Source of the DNA: CAYNEL01 sp964396225
Lineage (GTDB): Bacteria; Patescibacteriota; Minisyncoccia; Moranbacterales; UBA1568
Length of the DNA: 31,556 nucleotides
Assembly (NCBI GenBank): GCA_964396225.1
Contig: CAYNEL010000007.1
Location: 1 to 31,556, forward strand
Direction: 5' to 3'
Notes under the pieces: model-generated
What the model saw: only the letters and a program-made list of their open reading frames with translations
Databases searched by the model: none
Told to the model about the DNA's origin: nothing
In this document: positions 7,669 to 15,153 of the stretch, piece after piece
Position numbering within the stretch: position 1 is the stretch's first letter
Layout: each line of letters opens with the position of its first letter
Made by a program: the position numbers and the translations under genes

Positions 7669-8072
7669 GGGGTTGTTTAGTTTCGACAGGACGATCTTTC
7701 ACAATGCGCAAGCCGGTTCGTGATAGTCCCACCGCAACAGGGGCTTCGGAAGTCACAACTGCCAACTTCATGACTCGCATGAAGGACTCGATCGCGAAAG
7801 CTTTCGCCCCTTCGTTTGCGACTGCTCTCGCCTAATCGCCTGAGCCATCGGCCTTCCCACTCTCGAGGGAAGATCACCGGTGTCATATCCGAGAGAGCGT
7901 CCAGGAAACTTTCCGTTTCCATCCTGACACGCTGGCATGGAAACAGAGACTGGTGATTACTTTCGCCTCTTCTCGATAATCACGGGTCTTAAAACAACGA
8001 AGCAGGCTACGCTTGTAGTGCATTCTGGGAGCCCGTACTTGGACATGGGTGCGATTCCCATCAACTCCACCA
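7669..8072 (+). ncRNA. ssrA: Transfer-messenger RNA (tmRNA)
   Basis: The 5' end GGGGTTG (7669-7675) pairs with CAACTCC at the 3' end, followed by ACCA (8069-8072), giving an alanine-type acceptor. The T-arm GGTGCGATTCC lies just before it. Length is 404 nt. The tag frame ends at TAA 7833-7835. Taking GCC at 7761 as resume codon gives a 24-residue tag beginning ANFMTRMKDS and ending FATALA. The AGTC at 7751-7754, equivalent to the E. coli UAGUC upstream of the resume codon, would instead place resumption at ACA 7755 in the same frame. The tag is long, and the ALA end rather than ALAA is slightly unusual. The CCA is encoded. infC starts 13 nt after the 3' end. Confidence 0.95.
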
Positions 8073-8085
8073 CATTTATCTGCCT

Positions 8086-8634
8086 ATGCGCCGTCGCCGT
8101 TACCGGAGACCCCAACCCAAGCCCGTCATCGTCCAGAAGCTCCGGGTGAACAACTTCATCCAGGCTCCGGAGGTTCGTCTCATCGGACCGGAGGGCGAGA
8201 ACTTCGGCGTGGTGAGCCGGGAGGAAGCCATCGAAAAGGCGCGTTCGTTCGAGCTCGACGTCGTCGAGGTCTCCCCCAAGGCCGTCCCGCCTGTCTGCCG
8301 CATCATCGACTACGGCAAATTCCAGTACAAAGAGATGAAGCAGGCCCAGCAGAAGCGGGCCAACCAGAAAAAAGTGGACACCAAGGGCATCCGTCTCGGT
8401 CTCCGCACCGACACCCACGATCTCGAGTTCAAGCGGGCCCAGGCGGAGAAATTCCTTGGCAAAGGGCACAAAGTCAAGATCGAGCTAGTGCTCCGCGGCC
8501 GTGAGAAAGCCATGGGCGACAAGGCCAAGGAGAACCTGGTGGCCTTCCTCGCCCTCATCAAGATCCCCTACAAGACCGAAGAGGAGGTCAAGCGTTTCAT
8601 GGGGGGTTTTCAGACCATCATCGCTCCCGCCTAA
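8086..8634 (+). CDS. infC: Translation initiation factor IF-3
   Basis: The 182-aa product has the N-terminal domain (VNNFIQAPEVRLIGPEGENFGVV, residues about 21-43), the VCRIIDYGKFQYKE linker motif and the C-terminal domain (KGIRLGLRTDTHDLEFK onward). IF-3 binds the 30S subunit and controls start-codon selection. The start is an ordinary ATG, not the AUU used for autoregulation in E. coli, although an in-frame ATT lies four codons upstream at 8074. There is no Shine-Dalgarno sequence, because the preceding bases are the tmRNA acceptor end. It leads infC-rpmI-rplT. Confidence 0.97.
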   Translation: MRRRRYRRPQPKPVIVQKLRVNNFIQAPEVRLIGPEGENFGVVSREEAIEKARSFELDVVEVSPKAVPPVCRIIDYGKFQYKEMKQAQQKRANQKKVDTKGIRLGLRTDTHDLEFKRAQAEKFLGKGHKVKIELVLRGREKAMGDKAKENLVAFLALIKIPYKTEEEVKRFMGGFQTIIAPA

Positions 8635-8648
8635 CTAATCGCATTATT

Positions 8649-8843
8649 ATGAAGCAGAAGACCAGGAAAGCAGTGGCCAAGAAAGTGAAGAAGACCGGCA
8701 GTGGCAAGCTCATCCGGCGCAAGACCGGCCAGAACCACTACAACACCCGCGAGACCGGCGCCCAGAAGCGCGGCAAGCGGATGGATCAGGGGTTCCTCCG
8801 GGCCGACGAGAACAACTTGAAACGCGCCATCCCGTACGCGTAA
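8649..8843 (+). CDS. rpmI: 50S ribosomal protein L35
   Basis: The 64-aa basic protein has the L35 pattern: MKQKTRKAVAKKVKKTGSGK, then RRKTGQNHYNTRETG and the C-terminal DENNLKRAIPYA. Length matches the family. It sits 14 nt after infC with no obvious Shine-Dalgarno sequence (GCATTATT precedes the ATG). Its position between infC and rplT is the classic bacterial order. Confidence 0.96.
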   Translation: MKQKTRKAVAKKVKKTGSGKLIRRKTGQNHYNTRETGAQKRGKRMDQGFLRADENNLKRAIPYA

Positions 8844-8858
8844 CATGATCGCCAATCC

Positions 8859-8899
8859 ATCGACGGATAAACGGATGGCCCGCTAGAAAATCCGTCGAT
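8859..8899 (+). promoter_or_regulatory. Hairpin in the rpmI-rplT spacer, candidate L20 control site
   Basis: ATCGACGGAT (8859-8868) and ATCCGTCGAT (8890-8899) are perfect 10-bp complements around a 21-nt loop, in a 92-nt spacer that is otherwise empty. No T-tract follows, so it is not a simple terminator. In other bacteria L20 represses its own operon by binding an mRNA structure that mimics its 23S site; whether this hairpin does so is inference. Confidence 0.45.
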
Positions 8900-8935
8900 C
8901 CGCAATGCGTTAATCGGATAATAATTTCGAATGCT

Positions 8936-9283
8936 ATGACTCGTGTGAAACGCGGCACCGCCGCCAACAAGCGCCGCAAGTCAGTCCTCAAAGCCGCCAA
9001 AGGCTTCCGTTGGCGCCGCAAATCCCACTTCCGCGCCGCCAAGGAAGCCCTCATCAAGGCCGGCAAGTACGCCCGCCGCGACCGTCGGGCCAAGAAGCGT
9101 ACCAACCGCGCCCTCTGGATCGTCCGCCTCAACAACGCGCTGCGGCTCCACGGCCTGACCTACGCCAAGTTCATCGCCCTCGAGAAGAAGCAGGGCGTCG
9201 AGCTCGACCGCAAGGTCCTCTCCCAGCTCGCGATGGAGAATCCGACCATCTTCCAGAAAACCATCGAGAAGATGACCAAGTAG
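8936..9283 (+). CDS. rplT: 50S ribosomal protein L20
   Basis: The 115-aa product starts MTRVKRGTAANKRRKSVLK. It has the long basic N-terminal helix (FRWRRKSHFRAAKEALIKAGKYARRDRRAKKR) and the globular C-terminal part NNALRLHGLTYAKFIALEKK. Length is normal (115-120 aa). L20 is needed for early 50S assembly and often autoregulates the infC-rpmI-rplT operon. A strong terminator follows at 9307-9346. Confidence 0.97.
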   Translation: MTRVKRGTAANKRRKSVLKAAKGFRWRRKSHFRAAKEALIKAGKYARRDRRAKKRTNRALWIVRLNNALRLHGLTYAKFIALEKKQGVELDRKVLSQLAMENPTIFQKTIEKMTK

Positions 9284-9306
9284 GTCCCAAAGAGGCCTCC
9301 TCGACC

Positions 9307-9346
9307 ACACAAAACCCCCGCCACAGAGCGGGGGTTTTGTGTTTTT
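9307..9346 (+). terminator. Rho-independent terminator after rplT
   Basis: ACACAAAACCCCCGC (9307-9321) and GCGGGGGTTTTGTGT (9328-9342) form a perfect 15-bp stem with a 6-nt loop, followed by TTTT. It closes the smpB-ssrA-infC-rpmI-rplT block and may also serve VanZ on the opposite strand, though no long T-run faces that way. Confidence 0.85.
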
Positions 9347-9377
9347 GATCGGAGACCATCTTTCCTCCTTGGATATT

Positions 9378-9824
9378 TCAATCGCCGCCGCGAGAGTCGG
9401 ACTTGTCGGACAGAGCGCTTGCCATGCGCTTGCGCCAGTGGATGAACGCCCAGGCACCGAGGACGAGCCCCAGGCCATCGAACAGGACGTCGGTGAACTT
9501 GCCCTGTCGCCCGAACACGAACACCTGGTGGATCTCGTCGCTCATGGCGTAGATGAGGCCTCCCAGGACGGAGAGGACGAGGGCGTGGCGCACCGTCTCG
9601 TGGAAATGGAAGAGGAAGAGCCGGGCCAGAAGGAAACCGAGCACGGCGTACTCCGCCACATGGGCTAGCTTACGGACGGCATAAGCGAGCGGCCGCATGG
9701 CGTGCTGCTCCCCATCCCCTGGAATCGAGGAGAGCAGGAAAATGACCGTCATCCAGAGGATGATCGGCGCATAGTAAGCGCGGAAGATCTCGCGGTCGAA
9801 GCGCGGCTTGGCCCTCCTCGGCAT
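9378..9824 (-). CDS. VanZ-like family membrane protein
   Basis: The 148-aa product has hydrophobic segments and the VanZ-family pattern: RKLAHVAEYAVLGFLL, then SDEIHQVFVFGRQGKFTDVLFDGLGLVLG. VanZ of the Tn1546 cluster gives low-level teicoplanin resistance; most chromosomal relatives have no known role and should not be read as resistance genes. The ATG at 9824 (MPRRAKPRFD) is preferred over an upstream in-frame start, because it falls 4 nt after the stop of the small ORF at 9829-9963. It is the last gene of the long minus-strand run. Confidence 0.8.
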   Translation of the reverse strand: MPRRAKPRFDREIFRAYYAPIILWMTVIFLLSSIPGDGEQHAMRPLAYAVRKLAHVAEYAVLGFLLARLFLFHFHETVRHALVLSVLGGLIYAMSDEIHQVFVFGRQGKFTDVLFDGLGLVLGAWAFIHWRKRMASALSDKSDSRGGD

Positions 9825-9828
9825 ACGG

Positions 9829-9963
9829 CTAGTGGTGCGGCTGGTTCTTTCCGCCGAAGTACTTGGCGATAAACTCACCCAACAGACGATGGAGCGCGAA
9901 AAACGGCAGCCAGATCCAAAGCGTCTTCTTGAGCGACTTGTCTATGGTATCGTTGAGACCCAT
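9829..9963 (-). CDS. Small protein of 44 residues, unknown
   Basis: The ATG at 9963 opens a 44-codon frame ending in TAG. It encodes an amphipathic or hydrophobic stretch (LWIWLPFFALHRLLG) flanked by Lys-rich ends, consistent with a small membrane-associated protein. It fits exactly between the HAD phosphatase stop (10011) and the VanZ-like start (9824), 4 nt before the latter, and fills what would otherwise be an empty gap in a tightly packed run. I do not recognise a family. Support is positional only. Confidence 0.5.
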   Translation of the reverse strand: MGLNDTIDKSLKKTLWIWLPFFALHRLLGEFIAKYFGGKNQPHH

Positions 9964-10010
9964 ACGGGATGATATCAAAATTTTACGTTCCGAATCGCAA
10001 AACGGATCGG

Positions 10011-10700
10011 TCAGTTGATCTCGTAGATGACATCCTTCTTCTCGACCACGATCTTCCAGCCGTTCTCCTCGGCCAGCTTCTTCAGGTTCTGGTTCGGATT
10101 GAAGGCAATGGGATGGTCAACCAGCTGGAGAAGCTTGGCGTCCGACTCCGTGTCCCCCACCGCGTAGGATCCGGCGAAGGAAAGCTTGTGCTCGGTCAGA
10201 CATTGGCGGGCCACCTGGCCCTTGTCCTTGCTGGGTTCGAAGACGGCTTCGCCGGTATACTTCCCGTCCTTCACTTCGTAGACGCTCCCGTACGCCAGGT
10301 CGAAGTTGAGATAGGCTTTGTTGTATTCCTCGACAATCTCGGTCGGTGAACCGGAGATGGCCATGAGGAAGTAATTTTCGGAACGGAGCCTGGCAATCAG
10401 CTCTTCAGCGAAGATGTAGGTGCGCTTCTTGTGGAATGGCACCACCGAGGCGGCGGCCTTCTGCACATCCTCGACCGAGACGCCCTTCACGTAGTCGGCG
10501 TAGATCTGCACCAGCGAACGGCGGTAGTCCTCGTAGGTTCCCTCGTGCTCGAGCCAGTTGGAATACACTTCGGTCAGCTTCTGGCGCACCTCCTGAGGGA
10601 AGACCTTGTACCACACCAGCTCGTCGATGAGCTCGAAGTGGAGGTTCTTGCGGAAGATGGTGCCGTCGATATCGAAAATGGCGACCTTGTTCTTGGTCAT
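10011..10700 (-). CDS. HAD-superfamily phosphatase, SerB-like (subfamily IB)
   Basis: The 229-aa product begins MTKNKVAIFDIDGT, with nucleophile Asp10 and Asp12 of HAD motif I. Motif II is the Ser in MAISGSP, motif III the Lys around FEPSKDKGQ, and motif IV YAVGDTESD. A helical cap domain (about 20-95) fits the IB group, which includes phosphoserine phosphatases and HAD-IB hydrolases. The substrate cannot be assigned. It starts 9 nt after the TrmH-family gene on the same strand. Confidence 0.85.
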   Translation of the reverse strand: MTKNKVAIFDIDGTIFRKNLHFELIDELVWYKVFPQEVRQKLTEVYSNWLEHEGTYEDYRRSLVQIYADYVKGVSVEDVQKAAASVVPFHKKRTYIFAEELIARLRSENYFLMAISGSPTEIVEEYNKAYLNFDLAYGSVYEVKDGKYTGEAVFEPSKDKGQVARQCLTEHKLSFAGSYAVGDTESDAKLLQLVDHPIAFNPNQNLKKLAEENGWKIVVEKKDVIYEIN

Positions 10701-10709
10701 AGGTTCGGC

Positions 10710-11213
10710 TTACGTCCCCCTTCCTTCCATTCTACCTGCCAGGGCGTAACAGGCAATCCCGAAAGCCACCGACACGTTGAGGGAGCGCTTGGTGCCCCGC
10801 ATGGGGATCTCGATGGTGGCATCACACCGCGAGAGGATGAGCGGATGGAGGCCGCGCACCTCGTTGCCCAGGATGAGGGCGGTTTTCCTCCTCGGCCGGC
10901 AATCCCGGTAGTCGAGACTGTCCGGCGACTGTTCGAGAGCCACGATCGCGTAGCCTGCGGCCCGGAGCCAGTCGAGGAGGGGCCCGAGACGCGCGCGTTT
11001 CTCCCACGGCAACACGCGCTCCGCCCCGAGTGCGGTCTTGGCCAGCGCCTTCTCGGCCCGAGAAAGGCGCGCGGTGCCCTCCCGCGCTGGCGCTGGTGTG
11101 ATGCCGGTGAGATAGAGCTTGGCAACGCCCGCCCCGTCGGCCGTGCGGAAGACGGCCCCGACATTGTGGGCGCTCCGGAAATTGTGGGCGATGACGACGA
11201 GAGAGGGTGGCAT
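10710..11213 (-). CDS. SPOUT-class RNA methyltransferase, TrmH/SpoU family
   Basis: The 167-aa product shows the three SpoU motifs in order: NFRSAHNVGAVFRTADG (motif 1), LILGNEVRGL (motif 2) and IPMRGTKRSLNVSVAFGIACY (motif 3). These build the trefoil-knot SAM site of 2'-O-ribose methyltransferases acting on tRNA or rRNA. It lacks an extra N-terminal RNA-binding domain, so the target (for example tRNA Gm18 or an rRNA site) is open. The ATG at 11213 is chosen because GGAGGG stands just upstream; an ATG at 11228 adds five residues. It begins 16 nt after the glycoside hydrolase. Confidence 0.9.
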   Translation of the reverse strand: MPPSLVVIAHNFRSAHNVGAVFRTADGAGVAKLYLTGITPAPAREGTARLSRAEKALAKTALGAERVLPWEKRARLGPLLDWLRAAGYAIVALEQSPDSLDYRDCRPRRKTALILGNEVRGLHPLILSRCDATIEIPMRGTKRSLNVSVAFGIACYALAGRMEGRGT

Positions 11214-11229
11214 GACGCCCTCCACCATA

Positions 11230-12246
11230 TCACGAGGCGCGTTCGCGGAACAACTCCCGGGCCGCCTCCCAGACGGCGGGGTAGTCCTTGGCGGTCTTCA
11301 GCCAATACCACCACTCGGCACCCCAGAGGTAGACGGCCGGGAAGCCGACCTGTTCAGCATAGCGGACATTCTCACGGAGCTGCTGTTCGTCCATAGTGAC
11401 GAACTGCTCCTCGAGGGGCACGTCGACAATCCAACGGTTGACCCACGGTTCGGCCTGGAGCTCGATGACGATGAAACGCTCCTGGCGGGTCAGTGTCCGT
11501 GTCAGCCATTCCTTGGCCAGGAAGAAATTGGGACCGACGGGGTAGGTGACGTAGCCGAAGGGATCCTTCCAGATCTTGCGGTAGAGCGTGGTGCCAAAAA
11601 CGTCGCCCCGCTTGGCTGCACGGAACCAGAGCGAAAGCTCGCCCGAGTCGGTGGTCAGCACTGGCCGCGAGGGATCGAGCGAACGCACGAGGGCGATCTC
11701 ACGGTCGAGGAAATCCTTGTCAAACGGAGGACAAATGCCGAAAAAGGTAAGGAACGGCTCGTTTTCGACCTGCCACATGACGACCGAGGGGTCGTCCCGG
11801 TAACGCGTCACCGTCCGTTCGATGGCTCCGAGGAGGGCTTCTTGCCGGAGGGCGTCGTCGGACTTGGCCCACTCGGGGATGAAACACTCCGGCCAGCGCG
11901 GCACGCGTTGGCCCACGGTCAGGATGGTCTCCCCGCCCACCTCGCGGACGGCGGCCACCTGCCAGTCGAGGTTGGCGTAATCATACGCCCCAGGCGCTGG
12001 TTCGATTTCGTCCCAGTAGACCGGCAACCGCACGTGCCGCACGCCGAGGTCGCCGAGGAGGGCGGCCAGCGTCTCCTCCGGAGCGAGCCCTAGGGCCGCG
12101 GCGTACCGGGCGGAAAACGTGATGCCGAGCACGGCCGGCCGCGGCTCCGGACCGGGCAGGTTCAAATACGTCATCATGAGACAGATGAGCGTCAGGATGA
12201 GGAAGGTGGCGTGCTTCAGGATGGTTTTGATTTTTCGGGAACGCAT
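11230..12246 (-). CDS. Membrane-anchored glycoside hydrolase (clan A, TIM barrel)
   Basis: The 338-aa product has a basic N-terminus and one hydrophobic segment (about 13-29), then a (beta/alpha)8-type domain. VRHVRLPVYWDEIEPAPGAYD is the early barrel strand, WQVENEP (about 160) carries the presumed acid/base Glu, and IELQAEPW (about 254) the presumed nucleophile Glu. This spacing fits GH clan A enzymes such as GH5 and GH42-like proteins. The substrate is unknown; an anchored extracytoplasmic enzyme acting on an outside polysaccharide or glycoprotein is inference. It lies 6 nt after the DMT-type permease gene. Confidence 0.8.
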   Translation of the reverse strand: MRSRKIKTILKHATFLILTLICLMMTYLNLPGPEPRPAVLGITFSARYAAALGLAPEETLAALLGDLGVRHVRLPVYWDEIEPAPGAYDYANLDWQVAAVREVGGETILTVGQRVPRWPECFIPEWAKSDDALRQEALLGAIERTVTRYRDDPSVVMWQVENEPFLTFFGICPPFDKDFLDREIALVRSLDPSRPVLTTDSGELSLWFRAAKRGDVFGTTLYRKIWKDPFGYVTYPVGPNFFLAKEWLTRTLTRQERFIVIELQAEPWVNRWIVDVPLEEQFVTMDEQQLRENVRYAEQVGFPAVYLWGAEWWYWLKTAKDYPAVWEAARELFRERAS

Positions 12247-12252
12247 AACGCG

Positions 12253-13245
12253 TCAGGCGAACGGCAGGGTATCGAAGGCACCCAACGCCCGGGCGAGGAG
12301 GAGGCCGGCCGAGAGGAGCAGGATGGCCCCGATCTTCTGCGCCCAGTCATGGAGCGTCAGTTGTTCATGGAACACATCCGGGTACCAGCGGTCGAGAAGG
12401 GCGGCTAGAATCGCCACGAAGACGAACTGGGTGCCCACCAGGGCCTGCACCAAGCCCGCTGGGCCGCTGTAGATGGCCAGTGCGAGGAGGAGGGCACCGA
12501 CCCCGGCCAGCACCTTGTTGACGATGAAAAGCGCGAGGGTCCCTTCGAGACGCTTGAACGCGGAGGTGGACGAATCCCCTCGCTGAAACGACCGGAGGAA
12601 AGCCCGGACATCGTCCTTCCAGACGGGGATGAGGAGGAGCGACAGGCCGCCGAAGAAGAGGCCGAAACGCGACCACACCACGCCCTCGGCGAAACCGGCG
12701 TCGTCGAACACGTAATTGAGCTTGAGAAGGAAATTGGAGAGGGCGAAGAGAAAGCCGGCCAGTACAATGTCCGCCCAGGCCCCCAGGGAGTGAGGCTGGA
12801 GGAGATGGCCGCGGATAGGCAGGTCCACCGCCGCCAGGAAAGCGCCCAGCACCATGAGCGCGAACGCGGACAGGCCAAAGAGGGCGGTGGCCACGTTGGT
12901 GGTGATGGTCAGGGCGAGGAACGGCAGGAGGGCGGCGGCGGCCGTAGCCGTCCCCACGAGGGGAGCTACCCGGGAGACGCTGTTGCGCTGGACGCTCTTG
13001 TAGAGGAAGACGAGGGCGTAAGCGAAAGAAATTCCGGAGAGGAGGGAGAGGACGCCTCCGATAAAGCTGATGCCAAAGACGCCTGAAGGGAAGAAGACGA
13101 TGATGGCCAGACTGAAAAGCGCGGTCAGGAAAGCGTAGGCGGCCGGCCGCGGTAGGCGGTCAGAGGAAAGGAGGAACTTGTCCAGGATGGTCGTGGTGGC
13201 GTTGATGAAGTACGCTCCCACCGCCAGCCAGAGCCAGATGTACAT
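12253..13245 (-). CDS. EamA/DMT-type multispanning permease
   Basis: The 330-aa product starts MYIWLWLAVGAYFINATT and has about ten hydrophobic segments arranged as two similar halves, the layout of the drug/metabolite transporter superfamily. One half ends near LLPFLALTITTNVATALFGLSAF and the second near VGTQFVFVAILAALLDRWYPDVF. Members export or exchange small metabolites; the substrate is not predictable. The ATG at 13245 is used because it starts the first membrane helix; the frame stays open upstream but there it overlaps the next gene. Confidence 0.75.
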   Translation of the reverse strand: MYIWLWLAVGAYFINATTTILDKFLLSSDRLPRPAAYAFLTALFSLAIIVFFPSGVFGISFIGGVLSLLSGISFAYALVFLYKSVQRNSVSRVAPLVGTATAAAALLPFLALTITTNVATALFGLSAFALMVLGAFLAAVDLPIRGHLLQPHSLGAWADIVLAGFLFALSNFLLKLNYVFDDAGFAEGVVWSRFGLFFGGLSLLLIPVWKDDVRAFLRSFQRGDSSTSAFKRLEGTLALFIVNKVLAGVGALLLALAIYSGPAGLVQALVGTQFVFVAILAALLDRWYPDVFHEQLTLHDWAQKIGAILLLSAGLLLARALGAFDTLPFA

Positions 13246-13267
13246 ACGGCAGTTACGGCCGGAGGGA

Positions 13268-13996
13268 TCAACCCGCGCTTCCCTCCATGACCTTGTGATA
13301 ATACAGCGCCACGTCCCGGATCCATCGGGCCACGTTTTCTGGACGGTCCCAGGCGCAGCTCGAACCACACTTCCAGATTACCATTTTTCCCGGAGTATCG
13401 CGCCTCGCCTCGTAGACCAGCGTACGGATACGACTGCTGACACGCTCCACCGCCTCCTCCCGACTGCCGAAACAGGCGTGTCCCAAGGCCGTGCCGCGCG
13501 TGCCCTGGCTCTTGAAGCCCCAGTAGTTATAACAGTCGATGCCGTCCTTGGTTGGCACGCGTTTGCCCCAGTTGGACTCCTTCTTGGCGATGGCTACTAT
13601 GAAAGCCGCTACCGGACGTTCTAGCGAGACAAGCTCGGGAATCATCGCGTGCATGGGCGTCCCGGAAAGGAGAAGGTCGAGTTCGCGGGCCAACGCCGTG
13701 TCGTTCGTGTCAGCTTCGGGAATCGGGAGGCATTCGGCCTCATCCCTCCAGGAAAGAAACGGGCGATGCTCCCCTTTGGGCCAGGCGGAGAGAGCGGCGG
13801 CCCGCACTTCGCATGGCCGGAGACCGTCGACACTAGAGACGAAGCCGTCTGGCCGATCCACCGCAAGACGCCCATGGAACGCCACCAGGGCCGCAAGGCC
13901 GAGGCATGCCACAAGCGCCCGCTCCCGGCCAATGACGGCGCGGACGCGGTCGAAAAAAGAAGCCGCCCCCCGAAGGTCTGTCACGGTCATAGGCAT
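13268..13996 (-). CDS. Membrane-anchored glucosaminidase-like protein, paralogue 2 of 3
   Basis: The 242-aa product has one N-terminal membrane segment (ALVACLGLAALVAF), a linker, and the shared C-terminal domain: AIAKKESNWGKRVPT, CYNYWGFKS, LGHACF and WKCGSSCAW. Compared with paralogues 1 and 3 the GYSCAGH motif is GSSCAWD, so it is the most divergent of the three. Two extra Cys lie in the linker (RPCEV, AECL). The presumed catalytic Glu in KKESNWG is kept. The ATG at 13996 is used; the in-frame start 15 nt upstream is GTG. It lies next to paralogue 3, which points to tandem duplication. Confidence 0.75.
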   Translation of the reverse strand: MPMTVTDLRGAASFFDRVRAVIGRERALVACLGLAALVAFHGRLAVDRPDGFVSSVDGLRPCEVRAAALSAWPKGEHRPFLSWRDEAECLPIPEADTNDTALARELDLLLSGTPMHAMIPELVSLERPVAAFIVAIAKKESNWGKRVPTKDGIDCYNYWGFKSQGTRGTALGHACFGSREEAVERVSSRIRTLVYEARRDTPGKMVIWKCGSSCAWDRPENVARWIRDVALYYHKVMEGSAG

Positions 13997-14052
13997 GAGC
14001 CCCCGTTTCACGGATTATCCCTCCAGGGATTTGGTTTTCTCTACGGAACTTT

Positions 14053-15108
14053 TCAGAAAAGCACTTGGCGCTGGGGCGCATCGGCGGCCCCGGTCTCGAC
14101 CGGCTCCCGGTCGAGCGCCTTCAGGTACATGTCCACGTCGGCGATCCATTTGCGCACGCTTTCCTTGCTATGGCCGGCGCACGAATAGCCGCACTTCCAG
14201 ATGATAATCTTTTCCGGGGTGTTGAGCTTCTCCTGTTCGACCAGTTTCTGGATACGGACAGCCACCGTCTTGACGGCGTCCTCCGGACTGTCAAAACAGG
14301 TGTGGCCGCCGGTCCCCATCCGGGCCCGGATGCCACGGTAACCCCAGTAGTTGAAGCAGTCCTCCCCGTCCAATACCGGCACGCGTTTGCCCCAGTTGGA
14401 CTCCTTCTTGGCAATAGAGACGAGGAACATGGCCACCAGCCGGTCTTCCTTGAGGATGGCCGGCACCATCTGCTCGATGGGGTAGCCGGCGACCATCTCG
14501 CGGATGCGTTTCTCGAGGGCGTCCTTTTCCAGGGTGTCGGAGACAATCTCTTGGAGGAAGGCCAGCTCCGCATCACTGATGGTCTCCTCGTAGGCCACCG
14601 AGGTGCCCTCCTCGGTGATCTCGAAGGTGGACTGGACTCCGGCGACGGCCGCTTCCTCGGCTGAAGCCGAACTCCCGAGAACAAAATGCAGGGTGCCGGT
14701 CACGGCCATGCCGAAGACGAAGACGGAAACGATGGTGAACCGGCTGGCGGTGAAGACCGGCCGGAATAACTCGATGAAGGCCGCTTCGCCCGGCAGGGGT
14801 TGGGGCGAAAGGCGGGCGCCGTCGAGGGAGCGCCGGAAGCGAGCCTGGAGTGGCAGGATGAAACGATGCCAATGATAGGCGGCCACCCGGAGGACGCGGC
14901 GCAGGCGACGTTCGGTGCGGGCCCGGACGGTCCAGAGTGGACTGGCTTCGGCCGTACGGAAAGCGATCCGGGAAACGGTCGGCCGGAGAGGGGTGCCAAA
15001 GGACCGGAAACGCGCCCTTCCTTGGACGGCGGCAACGGGCCGGGAAAGTCCGTCCATGGAGCGGCGCGCGGCGGGAACGATCGGTTTGTTTCGGATGAAA
15101 CGCTGCAT
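14053..15108 (-). CDS. Membrane-anchored glucosaminidase-like protein, paralogue 3 of 3
   Basis: This is the longest paralogue at 351 aa. A basic N-terminal region of about 130 residues precedes a membrane segment (about 135-155, FTIVSVFVFGMAVTGTLHFVLG). A linker rich in acidic residues and the shared domain follow: SIAKKESNWGKRVPV, CFNYWGYRGI, GTGGHTCF, WKCGYSCAGHS. The long cytoplasmic N-terminus, absent from the other two, could contact an intracellular partner. The wall-hydrolase role is inferred from the ESNWGK...NYWG resemblance to FlgJ/LytG glucosaminidases. It starts 45 nt after the thioredoxin-like gene, which might help its predicted disulfides form. Confidence 0.78.
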   Translation of the reverse strand: MQRFIRNKPIVPAARRSMDGLSRPVAAVQGRARFRSFGTPLRPTVSRIAFRTAEASPLWTVRARTERRLRRVLRVAAYHWHRFILPLQARFRRSLDGARLSPQPLPGEAAFIELFRPVFTASRFTIVSVFVFGMAVTGTLHFVLGSSASAEEAAVAGVQSTFEITEEGTSVAYEETISDAELAFLQEIVSDTLEKDALEKRIREMVAGYPIEQMVPAILKEDRLVAMFLVSIAKKESNWGKRVPVLDGEDCFNYWGYRGIRARMGTGGHTCFDSPEDAVKTVAVRIQKLVEQEKLNTPEKIIIWKCGYSCAGHSKESVRKWIADVDMYLKALDREPVETGAADAPQRQVLF

Positions 15109-15153
15109 GTGTTTGTGGGGATTGTTTTTGTTTTTGTCCGACTACCGTCCCGG

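Noticed and set aside
9378..9824. VanZ-like protein as a glycopeptide resistance gene
   Set aside because: No vanHAX genes are nearby, and most chromosomal VanZ-family proteins have no link with resistance.
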